From Populus alba (Eukaryota; Streptophyta; Magnoliopsida; Malpighiales; Salicaceae), in the NCBI RefSeq assembly GCF_005239225.2, contig NC_133300.1, positions 18,527,584-18,591,583 on the forward strand: a stretch of 64,000 nt of DNA, written 5' to 3'. This document shows positions 24,624-38,254 of this stretch, one piece after another. The position numbers were made by a program, and so were the translations under genes. The notes under the pieces are model-generated. The model searched no databases. It saw only the letters and a program-made list of their open reading frames with translations, and had not been told where the DNA came from. Position 1 is the stretch's first letter; every line of letters begins with the position of its first letter.

Positions 24624-25016
24624 CCCTCCAATAGCTTATGCTTTTATATATACAAATGTAATTTTTCTTTCTCTTAGCCAAATTTTTTTAGCACTAATTT
24701 TTATATAAAATCTTGAATATTATATATATATAAAAAGAAGATATTAGGCTTGAAATTATGGTAAAAATACAAAATTTAGATTTTCGTTGTTTTTCGTTAT
24801 TTTTGGATTTTTCAAAAATTTTATCAAAAAGATGGATCAAAAATTGGGTAACAATACCCTCCAATAGCTTATGCTTTTATATATATACAAATGTAATTTT
24901 TCTTGCTCATAGCCAAATTTTTTTAGCACTAATTTTTATATAAAATCTTGATTATTATATATATAAAAAGAAGATATTAGGCTTGAAAATTATGGTAAAA
25001 ATACAAAATTTAGAGT
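24549..25016. repeat. Tandem duplication, period about 235 bp
   Basis: Both copies run from TTTTTCGTTATTTTTGGATT through TTGGGTAACAA, CCCTCCAATAGCTTATGC and AGAAGATATTAGGCTTGAAA. The duplicated unit spans the presumed terminus of the neighbouring LTR-like sequence plus flanking DNA, so the duplication followed that insertion. Positions 25017-25220 show nothing else. Confidence 0.8.
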
Positions 25017-25221
25017 GTGGTGACTAAAATATAAAACATGAAGAGAATTTATGGCTAACCTCATATTAGCGACACTTTTTATTTTGGTCAAAAAATTCTT
25101 TTTTATTCTTTGCGTTAGAGAAAGAAGAGAAAAGGTGGTCGGTTGACATCAATTCCAATAATAAAAAAAAATTGATTTTGATGTTGATAGTTTCCATTTT
25201 ACGAGAGAATTTCGGTTGTAA

Positions 25222-25840
25222 TGACTTTTTTTTAGGTCCTGATACTCTGGGCCATTAAGGCCTGTGTGCCTAGCCAAACATATTTTATATTAAAAAAACT
25301 TTTAGCATTGGATTTTTGAAGATTTTTATTTTTATTTTTTTATTAATTTTATCCTTTAATATTAGATTGATTTTGAATTTATTTTTATTTTTTATCATAT
25401 AATTAATATAAAATGTGTTTAAAGAAAACAAATGTGAGCTTTAATTTTGTTTTTTTAAAAAAACAATCTAACCTATTTTTTACAATAATCTAGATTACAT
25501 TTAAACCCGAACATCTAGTCTTTGTTTTTTATGTTAAATTTTTTATCTTTTGATTTTTTTGGTACTCGCCAAGTCAACCAAGTAATATCAAGACAATTCT
25601 CTCATAATTTAGTTAAAAGTTTGAACTTGACAAGAATTTGAGTCGAGAGTTTCAAGTTTGAAGTACTGAATCATGTTTAATAACAATATTTCACAATAAA
25701 TAAATAAAAAACTTAGTTCAACCCACAAGATAGCACGAGAAGTAAATTAAATAGTTACATTACGAAAAAGGTAACCACAAAAGGTTTAAAAATATGAATA
25801 ATCTGTTTAAAAATTGACCAAGGAGAAACTTGACCAATGA
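25222..25840. other. Patatin unit 2, downstream segment, no gene
   Basis: This aligns with 13020-13760 downstream of copy 1 (shared words include TTTAATATTAGATTGATTTT and AAAATTGACCAAGGAGAAAC). The alignment resumes only at about 28570, after the LTR remnant. Confidence 0.6.
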
Positions 25841-25852
25841 GTTATTTTTTTA

Positions 25853-25890
<38 letters not shown>

Positions 25891-26331
25891 CATAAATCAA
25901 TTTTGGGTTTCCAATAAAAAAAATAATAAATAAAAATTTCAATTAAATAATAATTTGAGAATTGGATGAAGGAAACACAAATTAAAAGTTTGAAGACTAA
26001 TAAAGATGAAATCATAAAGTTGGAAGTCAATTTGACAAAAACAATTGAAAGAATTCATAAGTTCTAAGCTTTAATTAAACTTTAAATTAATTTAATTATT
26101 ATTATTATTATCATAAATCAATTTTGGGTTTCCAATAAAAAAAAATAATAAATAAAAATTTCAATTAAATAATAATTTGAGAATTGGATGAAGGAAACAC
26201 AAATTAAAAGTTTGAAGACTAATAAAGATGAAATCATAAAGTTGGAAGTCAATTTGACAAAAACAATTGAAAGAATTCATAAGTTCTAAGCTTTAATTAA
26301 ACTTTAAATTAATTTAATTATTTGCAATCAG
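25891..26331. repeat. Near-perfect 221-bp tandem duplication
   Basis: Copies start at 25891 and 26112 (CATAAATCAATTTTGGG) and differ by about one base in an A run. A (TTA)n tract of about 40 bp precedes the first copy and a shorter one precedes the second, so recombination or slippage at the (TTA)n tract is a likely cause. Confidence 0.92.
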
Positions 26332-27244
26332 GGACTTAATTGAATAATATCGAAGTTCAGGGTCAATTTGGGTCAAAATTGTAATAAATTAAATTTCAGG
26401 GAGCAAGGTGAATAGGCGCTGATATTGTAGGAGGGTTAATTTATTTTTCTAGAGGTAATTTTGAAAAGAATAAAGTTAAGGAGTAAATTGAAAACTGAAT
26501 TGATTAAATTTGAAACCAAGAACTTTTTTTGTAAATGATGTTGAAATCCAGGGTTCTAATTGCAATTGATCCATGGGTGAAATTAAAAGAAAGAAAAGAT
26601 TTTCATGAAGAAGGGCCCAATCACTAAATGTCCGAACTTCAGGGGGCAAAATGAAGATGCCCAATTCAGCCGGAGAAACGACGTAATGCCAAGAAGGACT
26701 GTTCATCCTCTTCCTCCTTGAAACAGAGGAACCCGCACGCAAAAGAAGAAAAAAGAACGAAAAATGAAATGGCATATATTAAGACCCATCAACACAGTCA
26801 AATCTATCCCATTCTGTTACAGTCTTCCTTCGCCGCCACAATTCGCCATTAACGCTAACAGAAGCATCACCAACAGTCCAGCAATGGCGGGACTGTTGGT
26901 GTCCTAATCCCAGCAAACACGGAGTCAATTCTATCTTTACACGAAGATCACGATCTTAGGAAGATAAGGATCAAATTTCCTTCAAAAAGCCCTATAAAAG
27001 CAGAAGTAGAGGGCAGGCAAAAGGGGGGACGAAAAGAAAAAAAAAACAGAGACAAAAGAAGAAGGAGAGGAGAACTGGGGAGAAAAAGGACGGAGAGAAC
27101 TCAGAGGACGACATAGAGAGAGAGACAGACAGAAACGAAAAAAAAAAAAACAGAGGAAAGACCATACAGAGAGAGGCAACAAACACAAAAAAAACAGTGA
27201 AACCAGAGAGAAGGACGACGGAAGAGAAACAGAGCACCACCTCA

Positions 27245-27432
27245 GCACATGTTTATTTTTATGTTTTAAATTTTTTTTTCCTTAAAATTAATAATTTTTA
27301 GTACTTTAAATTATTTTGATATGCTGATGTGAAAAATAATTTTTTAAAAAATATAAAAAATATTATTTTGAAATATTTCCGAATGAAAAACACTTTAAAA
27401 AACAATGTTACTACACTCCCAAACACGCTCGT
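27245..27432. mobile_element. Tourist-like MITE remnant
   Basis: The AT-rich body contains TTTTGATATGCTGATGTG and the right end is CACTCCCAAACAC. These match, in the opposite orientation, the body and end of the MITE at 18606-18822. The left terminal repeat is not clear, so the limits are approximate. Confidence 0.55.
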
Positions 27433-27722
27433 CTCCAACAACAACCGAAGCATGCAAGCTTTCTTTTCCTGTTGGCATTTTAATTATCATGTTTCTTTAG
27501 CAAGCGTGCTTGAACAATTCATGCATGCCTGCTAATAATAGCCGGTTTGGTTTCTGGGTTGGGCCAATAAGAAACACGCTCGTCTCCAACAACAACTGAA
27601 GCATGCAAGCTTTCTTTCCCTGTCGGCATTTTAATTTTCATGTTTCTGCAGCAAGTGTGCTTGAACAATTAACGCATGCCTGCTGATAATGGCCGGTTTG
27701 GTTTCTGGGTTGGGCCAATAAG
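27421..27722. repeat. 151-bp tandem duplication
   Basis: Copies start at 27421 and 27572 (AAACACGCTCGTCTCCAACA) and end GGTTGGGCCAATAAG. They differ at about a dozen bases. The left copy begins inside the presumed MITE end. Confidence 0.9.
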
Positions 27723-28915
27723 AAAGCCTGGCTTGCTAGATCAAGCCCAACTCATACGACTGGGCTAGATTCGGCCTAAAAAAAAAAGAAAGAAGGAGGA
27801 ACCGTAGAAAATAAGCTAAGCCCAGGCTTTAAGTCCAAGTGTCTTATTTTTTTTAGGTTAAAGGTGTGTTTGGCAAAACACTCTCTTATATCATTTCCCT
27901 TTAATTTCACTCTTTTTTATTTTGATATCGAGCCAAACAAACCTTTTTAGATATAAGAAAATTCCAAAAATTTTAAGGATCTTTATTTGTGGGTCCATTG
28001 CACCTTTTTTTTTTTAGATTTTATTTACCGAGTATTTTGGGTTGTAGACTTATACTATGAAATGAAAATCTAGTATGCAATATATATATTTTTTCTTTCT
28101 CTAAGAAAAATATAATAGAAATATATTTTTTACTTTCAATCCAAATTTTACTGATTTATTCACAAGCACCAGAGTCATAAATACCATACTTTTTTTTTTG
28201 TTACTTAATATTTACTAATACCAGAGTTGAAAGTATTTGTAGTCGAATATTCACTAGCACTAGAGTTGGAAATATTACAACCAGACCATCAAAAACAGAA
28301 TAAAACAAACCTAGCTTTAGCAATTTAAGACAAAATCAGCAATGCAACCTACCTCAGGTAAGAATGCTTAAGAGCTGATAGTATTTTATTTTTTTTGCAT
28401 AACTAATCTTGTACCATAAAATCTTTGTTGACTCGTTAGAATTTCAAGTGACCATTATATTAGGTGATGACTTCTTAAACTAGACCTTTCTTTTCTAATA
28501 ATAAGATGCCAGATATATATTTTCTTACCATGAATTTTTTAAAAATTATCAAGATCTCAGGTTCGACGATTATAAAAAAAGCTAGGTAATTACTAAATAA
28601 TATTAACATAATCAATACAAGAAATGAATATCAGCTTTTGCTGGGAAATGAAAATATTTAAAGTCTGGTTGAATTCTATGATTCAATATATTCAAGGTAT
28701 GAAATGAAACAATTACATTGCATGTGTAGAAAAAAAAAAAAACATACAAATCTAGGATGCTTTGTGCATAGCATCTTTATTCGAAGACTATCTTACAAAG
28801 TAAAAAATTATTTCTTCCAAATTTTATTTGCATCTACTAATTTAATTTTCAATAATAAAACAACAAATGAATAGTCAAATTATTTATGAATCATGTCCAT
28901 TTTTGAGCAGTAGCT

Positions 28916-30751
28916 TTAATTTCCAATAGCTGACTTAGCCTCACGAAGATGCTTCTCCCTCGAGAGTAATTTAGCCAACCTACACCAACAAAACAAAAAC
29001 TTAATAAATAAATAAATAAAAGAATAATCAAGATGAAACAAAGAGTATCATTCATTCATTTATACTTTCTGAGAGCCTCTTCAGTAGTCATCTTATTGAT
29101 AGGTTCGAAGACTCCAGTAGCCAAATTCACCCTTGAAACTGGCTTCTTCAACAATTCCTCGCCCACTTTCACAAGATTCTCCAAGTTCTCTTTCGTGGCA
29201 ACATCCACAGATGAAAGCGTTCCGGTCAATGTGTCATCCTGCATTGATTTTTCACACGTATTATAAGGTTATATTTCCCCACTTTGCTTCATGAAAAAAT
29301 AATTAATCACGAATTAGCATGATAAATAAGCACCTGAATTCGAAGATAATTTTCCTCTGAGTTGAGGGCTTGAAAAACAGTGGAAATATGAAAATCAACC
29401 ATGTCAGCACTAGCTTGCGTGAAAACATCCACTAATGGAGTAGAATGATCACTAGTCAACCATCCCAAGAGACCCCATTTAGCTGCTTCTTCTGCATCGT
29501 ACTTTTCTTCTGATTTTGCTGTACCAGTGCCCAGGGACAGGACTAGAAATCGGCCATATTCCATTGGGTTCATGCGGTAGGAGTCAGGTCCCTCCTGATT
29601 GATTGCTTTTGAAACTTCACTGATGGCAACTAAAGTCTGATCAAATTACAAAAGAATCGAATGATATAAGATTCTTTATTCATAGAAGCTCAAGAAGTGT
29701 TTGAAGATTGATAAATCATAAACATACTGGATTGTTTGCTGCCACACCACCATCAATAAGATTGAAATCTCTAACTTTGCCCGATGGATCTTTGGTTTCA
29801 AAATAATGAGCAGGAAGATAAGTCGGGGCAGCTGAAGTTCCAATGCAGATATCAGACAAAAGGGCATCCGTTGATGGGTTATTCTTCACATTATAGGTAG
29901 AAAAGATAGTTGGCTGGAGGCGCTTGATGTCAAACGTTGGGATCACAATATTTGTCAATGTCTGGTGCAGCCATGTATCTCCCAACTTTTCCTTGACAAT
30001 ACTATGCAAGAATTTTCCATCATACTTTGGTCCTCTCAGAGTCTTTACCAGATTTGCAGCCGAGGCAAGCGGAGAGCTATTAGCACACAATAGTTAAATT
30101 AGTATCTTCATGGATAAAAATCAGTTGTAATGCAATAATTCATCATCAGAATTAATTATCACCTGTCTTGAGGAAATATTTTAGGGCATTTCTCAAGGTA
30201 GAAGTCATTGATGTCTTTAGCAGCAAACAAAGGGCGGTTTTGCTTATTCGGTGCAGCTAGCATAGCCGTCACGAGGCCGCCAGTGCTAGTCCCTGAAATC
30301 ACATCAAAGTAGTCTGCAAGCCTTGCATCTGCACCATCCAGCTTCTGTAAATTTGAATAGAAAAGCTAATCAGTGATACAAACAGGAGATAAAACTCTAA
30401 GTGTGTGAAAATAAACGAACATCACAGTTCTATATATATACACATTGATGCATGTAAAACTCTTTAGTGTTAAACTTACGTCACGCATTCAACTTAATTG
30501 TTTTTATTATATATGATCATGCACCCGAAAACACAAAATCACGCAAGATCTTGCATGTCTATTTGACATGCATTAGTATACGTGCTAAAAGAGCCCGTTT
30601 TCTTTTCTACCTGAAGCTCAGACTCTAAAAAGGCAAGGATAGTTCCTGGTATAATGCCTCTTATTCCACCTCCATCGATGCTAAGAACAGTGATCTGGTT
30701 TCCACGAGTTGGAGGTTGAATGGGAGATCTTGGAGTTTGCATGTTAGCCAT
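28916..30751 (-). CDS. Patatin-like phospholipase/acyl hydrolase, copy 2
   Basis: Six exons on the minus strand with GT-AG introns: 30751-30611, 30344-30163, 30076-29728, 29636-29334, 29238-29066 and 28979-28916. Together they make 1212 nt, coding for 403 aa, close to the usual length of plant pPLA-II patatins. Motifs are the oxyanion loop DGGGIRG (26-32), nucleophile GTSTGG with Ser67, and DGG with Asp216, the two residues of the catalytic dyad. The family hydrolyses acyl ester bonds of galactolipids and phospholipids, mostly in the cytosol, and many members respond to stress or pathogens. There is no signal peptide, unlike potato tuber patatin. An in-frame ATG exists upstream at 30910, but the TATA box at 30926-30933 would start transcription around there, so ATG 30751 ([10 protein letters not shown]) is preferred. 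All exons are open, and this copy is probably functional. Confidence 0.93.
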
Positions 30752-30925
30752 ATTAAAAAACAAATGCTGAAAATGTAATGAGGGAATCAAGAGACCTAGT
30801 AAGTGGAAGAGTTGAAGATCTAGGTTTATTGTAAACTTTCTGGGAGCTTGATGAGAGATTGCTAGTATACTCAAATATAGTTTAAGTGTTGTAACCCTGC
30901 AATCTGCCAAAGGGGGATGCTGAGG

Positions 30926-30933
30926 TATTTATA
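30926..30933 (-). promoter_or_regulatory. TATA box of patatin copy 2
   Basis: TATAAATA on the minus strand, 175 bp upstream of the ATG at 30751. It is conserved in position in all four copies. Confidence 0.8.
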
Positions 30934-33900
30934 GACTTCTAACCCTTCATGGTGTTTGGAATTTTCAACAAATTCCCAAGACTTTTCTCCCCCAAATTTG
31001 ACCATTCTGTAGTTTCCTGGATGGGCCGGGAACAATTTTGAATGGATCCTACTTGTCTGTACTTATCACAAACAGTTCTTAGCTGACACGGTTCAAGTTG
31101 GACCACTTACAAATTGGGTCCAAGGGTACAATTGAACATTCCAAATTCTCAAATCAAAGAAAGCAGACACTAAAATTAGAATGGTAGGTATTTTGCTGGC
31201 ACTAAAAGTTAGTTGATGAAGATCATTAGTGCAACTGGTTGGATTTGAACATGTTATTTCCCCCAATTTGATTCCTAATGGCCATTAAGGTTTAGTTTAT
31301 GCTTTCTTTTGGTTAAAGACTTCAAGCATCTATTTTTGAAGAAACAACTCCTGTTAGCATCAAATTGGGATTTTGCGAAAGTTATAACCAAAGGGACCGA
31401 CGAATTCATGTCAGAAAAAGGGATATGAACTCAGATTTTTAATAGCTTTGTGGGTGAAAGAACAAAGGACCAAGCTTCGTGATACGTGTCTTAGCTAGCC
31501 GATGACCGATCAAACAAAACCATTAATATAATATTGCATTCAAGGAAAATTAATTGGATTATCACACTTAGAATGTGCGTGTGATTATCAATTTGCTCAT
31601 TTCGACTTTTCATTACATCGTCACCTTCCAAGCTTCATTTTGTTTGCGTCTATTCAACGTTTTCTGAACTTCCATACACACCGTGCATAAAAGGTGATTT
31701 CAATGGATCGAAAACAATAATTAATCTTAAGCAAAGTCTTCAATTGTCTTGATAGGATCATAACTGCATGTTTTTTTTTTAATAAAACATCAATTCAACT
31801 TAATAATTTTTTAGGTTTAAAATTTGTATAAACACACATTATATTATTATTAATTTTTATTAATTAAAATAAAAAATAATATTTAAACGTATAATCGCTT
31901 AGTTAATAATATTATAATATTATAACAAAAAACCAATTCAACCTAATAATTTATTTTTTTATATATGTTCCCAAAAATAATTTTATATTACACTCTATTT
32001 AATAACAACTGTGATTAATAAAGCTTCCTTATTATGTACAGTTTGTTCCATTTTGTACAATTGACGTAGATTAATGTTTCTAAGAAGAGGATAAAATGGT
32101 TTGGAAGTGCAGCCCCATATATATCAGAACACAATGGAGTAACAAAATATATACATAGTTAGCTTGAAGAAAATTAATATAGAAACAATGATCTTACGAG
32201 GGATGTGAAGATGATTCTTTGCCAAACATTGAATGAAAAACTATCAATTGTATTTGAATCAACAGTAGGGAGTCTATATTAGTATAACAAAATTTTGAAT
32301 ATTAACTTAGGTTATTGCTTGAACTAACAAACTAATTTTTTTTTTTGGCAAGACATAGCCGCTTCAATTAATTTTTTAATATTAGTTTTTCTATTGTATG
32401 AGACCGTCGCCTTTTACGAATTGAAATTCATATAGTTTGAAGTCGGACATTTGATTCATTATTTAGGGTTTGAATCAAAGCATATGATTTCAAAGTGCTT
32501 GATTAACAAGAAAGTGCATCAATCTAATAAAGAAATATTTTCAATCCAATGGGATTTCTATCAATCATGCCACTAAGTTGCATCACCTAATCATTCTAAA
32601 CTACAATTCACGTGTTGTCTCAACTGCAAGTCTTGCAACATATATATATTATTCTTTCTAGTTAACTAGCATTTCTTTTTCTATTTGCATGCATAAGGAA
32701 AACGCCACGGAATGAAATAAATTTTGTTTACAGATAATTTCTGAATTTATCGATAAAATAATGACCGATGGATTAAGGGGTGTTTGTCAATCAAACTCTT
32801 AAATAAATAAAAAAAACCCTTATTAAAAAACAAATAAGACCTAATAACTGATCCGGTTATGACCTAGTAGGGTTGATAAAAAAAAAAACAAAAACAAAGA
32901 CCTAAAACCAAAACAGATTCAACAAAAAAAAAAATATTTCTTAAAAAAGTACAGAACAAACACAGAAAAAATATAAAAATATAAATAATATTTAATTATA
33001 AACCCAGAAACAACAAAAAACATTCAAACGTATGGAATGCCAATGAATAAGAGTTTAAGAGGTTAAATACTTTATAAATTCTTAGTGTTTTGAACATTAA
33101 AAAACTTTCTTATAAATTTTTTTAATTTAATACTAAATAACTATTTCAGCTCAAAATCTAATTTATTAGATAAGATTTCATGAATAAATTTGTATTATTT
33201 TCAGATATACCCATCTGCTTTGAGAGATCATGTGCCCCATGGTTTGGAAAAGTTTTAGATATGATACTATGCATTTGTCCAAAAGCTTTTTATGCAAGTA
33301 CATCCTTACGGTGACAGCATCATTTGAATTTCCAGTCCAATTCCATGTCAAGGAATAATTATACCTGAATATTCAGTACCTGGCTGTTTGTTTCATCACC
33401 ACATATCACACAAGCATGAAGTTTCCATGCATGGAAATTGTTTGTTAATTTTTTCAAGACAAAAGGACACGCGATGGTCAAAATATTGTTCCCAGCAGCC
33501 TCACAGAAGGATAGGGTTTGAGGTCTCAAAGAAGAAGACGCTAACTTACGGTATCAAAGACCGTAGAGAATCAAATCGAAGACTGCTTTGTTGGAAATTA
33601 AATCTTAATTGGTTTTCTAGGATAGATACAAAAATACTTTCGAAATCTTTAAGTATTATATTAATTGCATTCTTTGGTGTTTTCTTTTGCCCTTCAGCAC
33701 ATTTTTGGCTAATTTCTTAGCATCATGATACAACTTGTGCTATGAAGTTTCGTGTTGCCCAGTACTCCTCACTTTGTTCTAAGTTAGACCAGCTGTGCTT
33801 GAAGATAATGTTAACTGACCGTCGAATGGAGACCAATTAACAAAAGATTGCTCAAGTTGAAGCAGAGAATTATGCAAGGAATAGTATTTGCTAAGAACAT

Positions 33901-34080
33901 TCAAACTTTTGGATTCGCGAACTTGCACAATTAATGTCGAAGCCAAAATTAATACTTGAGAAAAGTTGACTGGTGATCTCGAGGATTATATAAATTTGAC
34001 ATGCATGTTACGTTGTTAAAGGTTTTAATATAAAATTATTATTAAAATCACATTCAATAAGTTAAATTTTTAAATAAAAA
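30934..34080. other. Upstream region of patatin unit 2
   Basis: The first 600 bp align closely with the upstream region of copy 1. Further out, 31720-32280 matches the relic block at 9890, 32400-32650 matches 21160-21410, and 33320-34080 matches 21560-22320. No gene is seen apart from the conserved open stretch listed separately. Confidence 0.6.
33388..33720 (+). other. Conserved open stretch of unknown nature (copy B)
   Basis: 110 codons, nearly identical to 21628-21963. A 3-bp deletion near 33670 keeps the frame. The product is unrecognised and the coding status is doubtful; see copy A. Confidence 0.3.
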
Positions 34081-36000
34081 AATTGAAATAAATTTTTAAT
34101 ATGATACCTGAATTTTAATAAAAACAATCATGCATATATTTCATGCCCTCACCATCCTCCTTTCATCTTTATATTTGCGTAATAATGTTCTCCTCATGAA
34201 AAATCCACAGCTATCCTTTTAAGGACATAATAAAGATTTTCTGAGGCATTATGACAAATACATCAAACTTAGTCGTAACTAGAGGGTTTTTTTTTTTCTT
34301 TTTTTTCTTTTTTCCGTATTATGATAAGCCAAAGAAAAACACTACACATGTCTTCAACCCTTTTACTTTCAAACAAATAAAAAAGTTCAAATCTAGGAAA
34401 GTGGTGAGTAATTAATGAAAAAAATCCATCAAACTTAGCCACGTAACTCTAAATTTTTTAATGGTAGCTGAAATGGCGGCTCTACTTTTCTCATGGTAGT
34501 GCCCCAAGATCATGGCATGTCGAGAACAAGAGCATGCAAGGAAATTCCCTTCCTTTACGCATATAATATAATACGAAAGTTCTTATTTGTAGTTAATTAG
34601 GCATGCTAATATACATGTGCGTGTGTCTTTGGAATTTCTTTTGTTCTTCGTTTTTTGGAAAACATGCGTTCATGTCAATTTAGTTGCATTTCTTTAGACA
34701 AATCTCGGTATTAAGAAAAATCAATTGTCAAAGACTGTGTTTGTTTGACTTATACTTACTGATTTGTCCCCCAAGTAGTAACTATTACTCAATTGGCTAC
34801 GCAAACAAAAACAACTTCCAATTGGACCCATCATCTGGGCACCACTCAATTAATTCTAGCTATAAGATGTTGCCTTTAAAATAATAATAATAAAAACACA
34901 ACCTATTTGTTTTTTCATAAATCTAATTTAAAACATGAATTAATTAGATAATGTTTGATAAATGGTGATCCAATTGGGAAATATTTTTTGTTATTGAGCC
35001 AGTTGAGAATTACATGATAATTGGGGGGTAAATATGTCCATTATTCAATTATTTTTCTATTTTTAGGTGAAATCAATTTATAAATATATTTTTTCTCAAT
35101 AAAATAAATTGTAAATGTTATTGAGTAGAAATAAACTAAGTTTGAAATAAGTAAAGGAATTACTCTTACATTTAAAAAGAAACTTTCTTTAAGAAGAAAA
35201 AACTATTAAACTTTTATATTATACTTATTGGCACCAAATTTATCAGTAATTAAAAAGATATGAAGAAAGTAACTCATTGTATTTTTACTGGACACAGAGA
35301 AAAGTAGTTTTTTAGGAGAATCAATATTAACTTTTCATGCTAATTTTAAAAACACCATCAAAGTTTATCGTGTTTTTCACTCTAGTCTCCAAGTCCAGAG
35401 AATACACTCCACCAGATGATGGGCTTAAACTGTGAAGATCCCTTGGCAACTTATACTTTCCTTATTGGGCCAAGCACCGAAACACATTTAATTACAGGCA
35501 AGATAATCTGAAAAAATAATAATATATAATTACGCCCTTGAATCATCACGTCAACCTCCCTTTGTAGATAGTGCCTCAAAATCTTGGGGGTAAGAGAAGT
35601 TTTAGTTTTTTGATAAACTAATAATATATAATACAAGTAGCAGTATTATTATACATAACCAAAATCCACTCCAACAAGTAGCAGTATTTTAGTTTGAATA
35701 CAATTATTTTTGTAATGTCTTGGATGACATATTAAAACATTATTTTAAACTGTCACATCCTCACATAAAAAAAAAATACAATAAAGTAAACAATTAGACA
35801 TGGAAAATAATAATATTTTAATATTGATGAATTTTTGAATTTTTGCATTGCAAATCCAATGTTGCGAGAGTGGAGGAGAGCATGAGCTTCTTGCTGGATT
35901 GCAGTTCATGATGGCCACTAATTCTACCTTTGAAGCTTTTTTTGATATATAAAGGTTGATTTGAAAATTTGCTATTTTTTTCTAAGAAAATCTAGGTAAT
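34081..36000. other. AT-rich spacer, no gene seen
   Basis: No convincing coding region. Positions 35390-35620 (AGAATACACTCCACCAGATG and GGGCCAAGCACCGAAACAC) recur at 51690-51890 beyond patatin copy 4, which marks another part of the duplicated units. The first 1.3 kb has no match I noticed elsewhere in the window. Confidence 0.5.
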
Positions 36001-36260
36001 TATTAAATAGTATGAACAAAATAAAAATAAAACAAAAACCAGCTTTACCTGGAAAAAATAAAATATTTAAAGTCTGATTGAATTACATAATATTACAAAT
36101 CTAGGATGCTATGTGCATAGCATCTTTATTCGAAGACTATCTTACAAAGTAAAAAATTACTTCTTCCAAATTTTATTTGCGTCTAATAATTTAATTTTCA
36201 ATAATAAAACAACAAATGAATAGTCAAATTATTTATTAATCATGTCTTGGAGTGGTAGCT

Positions 36261-38093
36261 TTAATTTCCAACAGCTGACTTAGCGTCGCGAAGATGCTTT
36301 TCCCTCGAGAGTAATTTAGCCAACCTACACCAACAAAACAAAAACTTAATAAATAAATAAATAAAAGAATAATCAAGATGAAACAAGGAGTCTTATTCAT
36401 TCATTTATACTTTCTGAGAGCCTCTTCATTGGTCATCTTATTGATGGGTTCAAAGACACCAGTAGCCAAATTCACCCTTGAAACTTGCTTCTTCAACAAT
36501 TCCTCGCCCACTTTCACAAGATTCTCCAAGTTCTCTTTCGTGGCAACATCCACAGATGAAAGCGTTCCAGTCAATGTGTCATCCTGCATTAATTTTTCAC
36601 AAGTAGTATAAGGTTAGATTTCCCCACTTTGCTTCATGAATAAATATATATATTGGATAACATGATCAAGAAGCACCTGAATTCGAAGATAATTTTCTTC
36701 ACAGTTAAGGGCTTGAAAAACAGTGGAAATATGAAAATCAACCATGTCAGCACTAGCTTGTGTGAAAACATCCACTAATGGAGTAGAATGATCACTAGTC
36801 AACCATCCCAAGATACCCCATTTAGCTGCTTCTTCTGCATCGTACTTTTCTTCTGATTTTGCTGTACCAGTGCCCAGGGACAGGACTAGAAAGCGGCCAT
36901 ATTCCATTGGGTTCATGCGGTAGGAGTCAGGTCCCTCCCGATTGATTGCTTTTGAAACTTCACTGATGGCAACTAAAGTCTGATCAAATTCCAAAAAGAA
37001 ATGAATGATATAAGATTCTTTAGTTATACAAGCTCAAGATGCGTTTGAAGATTGATAAATCATAAACATACTGGATTGTTTGCTGCCACACCACCATCAA
37101 TAAGATTGAATTCTCTAACTTTGCCTGATGGATCTTTGGTTTCAAAATAATAGGCAGGGAGATAAGTTGGAGCAGCTGAAGTTCCAATGCAGATATCGGA
37201 CAAAAGGGATTCCGTTGATGGGTTATTCTTCACATTATAGCTAGAAAAGATAGTTGGCTGGAGGCGCTTGATGTCAAAAGTTGGGATCACAATATTTGTC
37301 AATGTCTGGTGCAACTCTGTATGTCCCAACTTTTCCTCGACAATGCTATGCAAGAATTTCCCATCATATTTTGGCCCTCTCAATGTCTTGACAAGATTTG
37401 CAGCAGAGGCAAACGGAGAGCTATTAGCACACGATAGTTAAATTAGTATCTTCATGGATAAAAATCAGTTGTAATGCAATAATTCACCGTCAGAATTAAT
37501 CATCACCTGTCTTGAGGAAATATTTTAGGGCAGTTCTCAAGGTAGAAGTCATTGATGTCTTTAGCAGCAAACAAAGGGCGGTTTTGCTTATTCGGTGCAG
37601 CTAGCATAGCCGTCACGAGGCCGCCAGTGCTAGTCCCTGAAATCACATCAAAGTAGTCTGCAAGCCTTGCATCTGAACCATCCAGCTTCTGTAAATTTGA
37701 ACAAAAAGAAACTACTCAATGATACATACAGGAGATAAAACTTTTAGTGCGTGAAAAATAAACTAACATTACATTTCTACATATATACACAGATGCATGT
37801 AAAACTAGTAAGTGTTAACCTTACTTCAGGCATTCAACTTAATTTATTTTTTTGTTTTAGTATATATGATGATGAAAAAGAAAGCAATATCTTGCATGCC
37901 TACTTGACATGCATTAGTATACGTGCTGAAAGAGCACGATTTTCTTGTCTACCTGAAGCTCAGACTCTAGAAAGGCAAGGATAGTTCCTGGTATAATTCC
38001 TCTTATTCCACCTCCATCGATGCTAAGAATGGTGATTTGGTTTACATGCGTTGGAGGTTGAGGAGGTGATGATGGAGTTTGCATGTTCGCCAT
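36261..38093 (-). CDS. Patatin-like phospholipase/acyl hydrolase, copy 3
   Basis: Six exons on the minus strand: 38093-37953, 37688-37507, 37420-37072, 36979-36677, 36583-36411 and 36324-36261. The total is 1212 nt, coding for 403 aa, with the same exon lengths and phases as copy 2. The DGGGIRG loop, GTSTGG nucleophile and DGG dyad motif are present. It differs from copy 2 mainly in the N-terminal tail ([20 protein letters not shown]) and in scattered substitutions in exon 3 (for example [19 protein letters not shown] and KVREF). No frameshift or stop was found. The TATA box lies at 38247-38254. It is probably functional, with the same likely role in releasing fatty acids from membrane lipids. 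Confidence 0.93.
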
Positions 38094-38246
38094 ATGATAA
38101 ACAAATGCTAAAATGTAGAGAGTCCTAGAAGTAGAAGATAGAGTTGAGAGGGTTTAGCTTAAACTTTCGGAGAGCTTGAGAGATAGCTTGTACTCAAATG
38201 TATTCAAGTGTTAAAACCTTGCAATCTCTCAAAGGAGATGTGGAGG

Positions 38247-38254
38247 TATTTATA
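38247..38254 (-). promoter_or_regulatory. TATA box of patatin copy 3
   Basis: TATAAATA on the minus strand, 154 bp upstream of the ATG at 38093. Confidence 0.8.

Larger units (their letters stand above)
25891..28566 (+). mobile_element. Old degenerate LTR of the solo-LTR family in patatin unit 2
   Basis: The stretch interrupts the alignment between units 1 and 2, so it was inserted after they separated. It starts ATAAATCAATTTTGGGTTTCC (compare GTAACCCATTTTTGGGTCCCC), has a TATA-like CTATAAAAGC near 26991 and a purine-rich leader. Near 28350-28470 it has degraded forms of the shared tail (CTACCTCAGGTAAG, AAGTGACCATTATATTAGG) and it ends near GGTTCGAC. Internal tandem duplications at 25891 and 27421 and a MITE near 27245 have altered it. 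Target repeats are no longer recognisable. Confidence 0.6.

Noticed and set aside
30539..30910. Longer patatin copy 2 N-terminus starting at 30910
   Set aside because: The conserved TATA box at 30926-30933 would place transcription start near or after 30910, and the other copies and the family start at the MANMQTP position.
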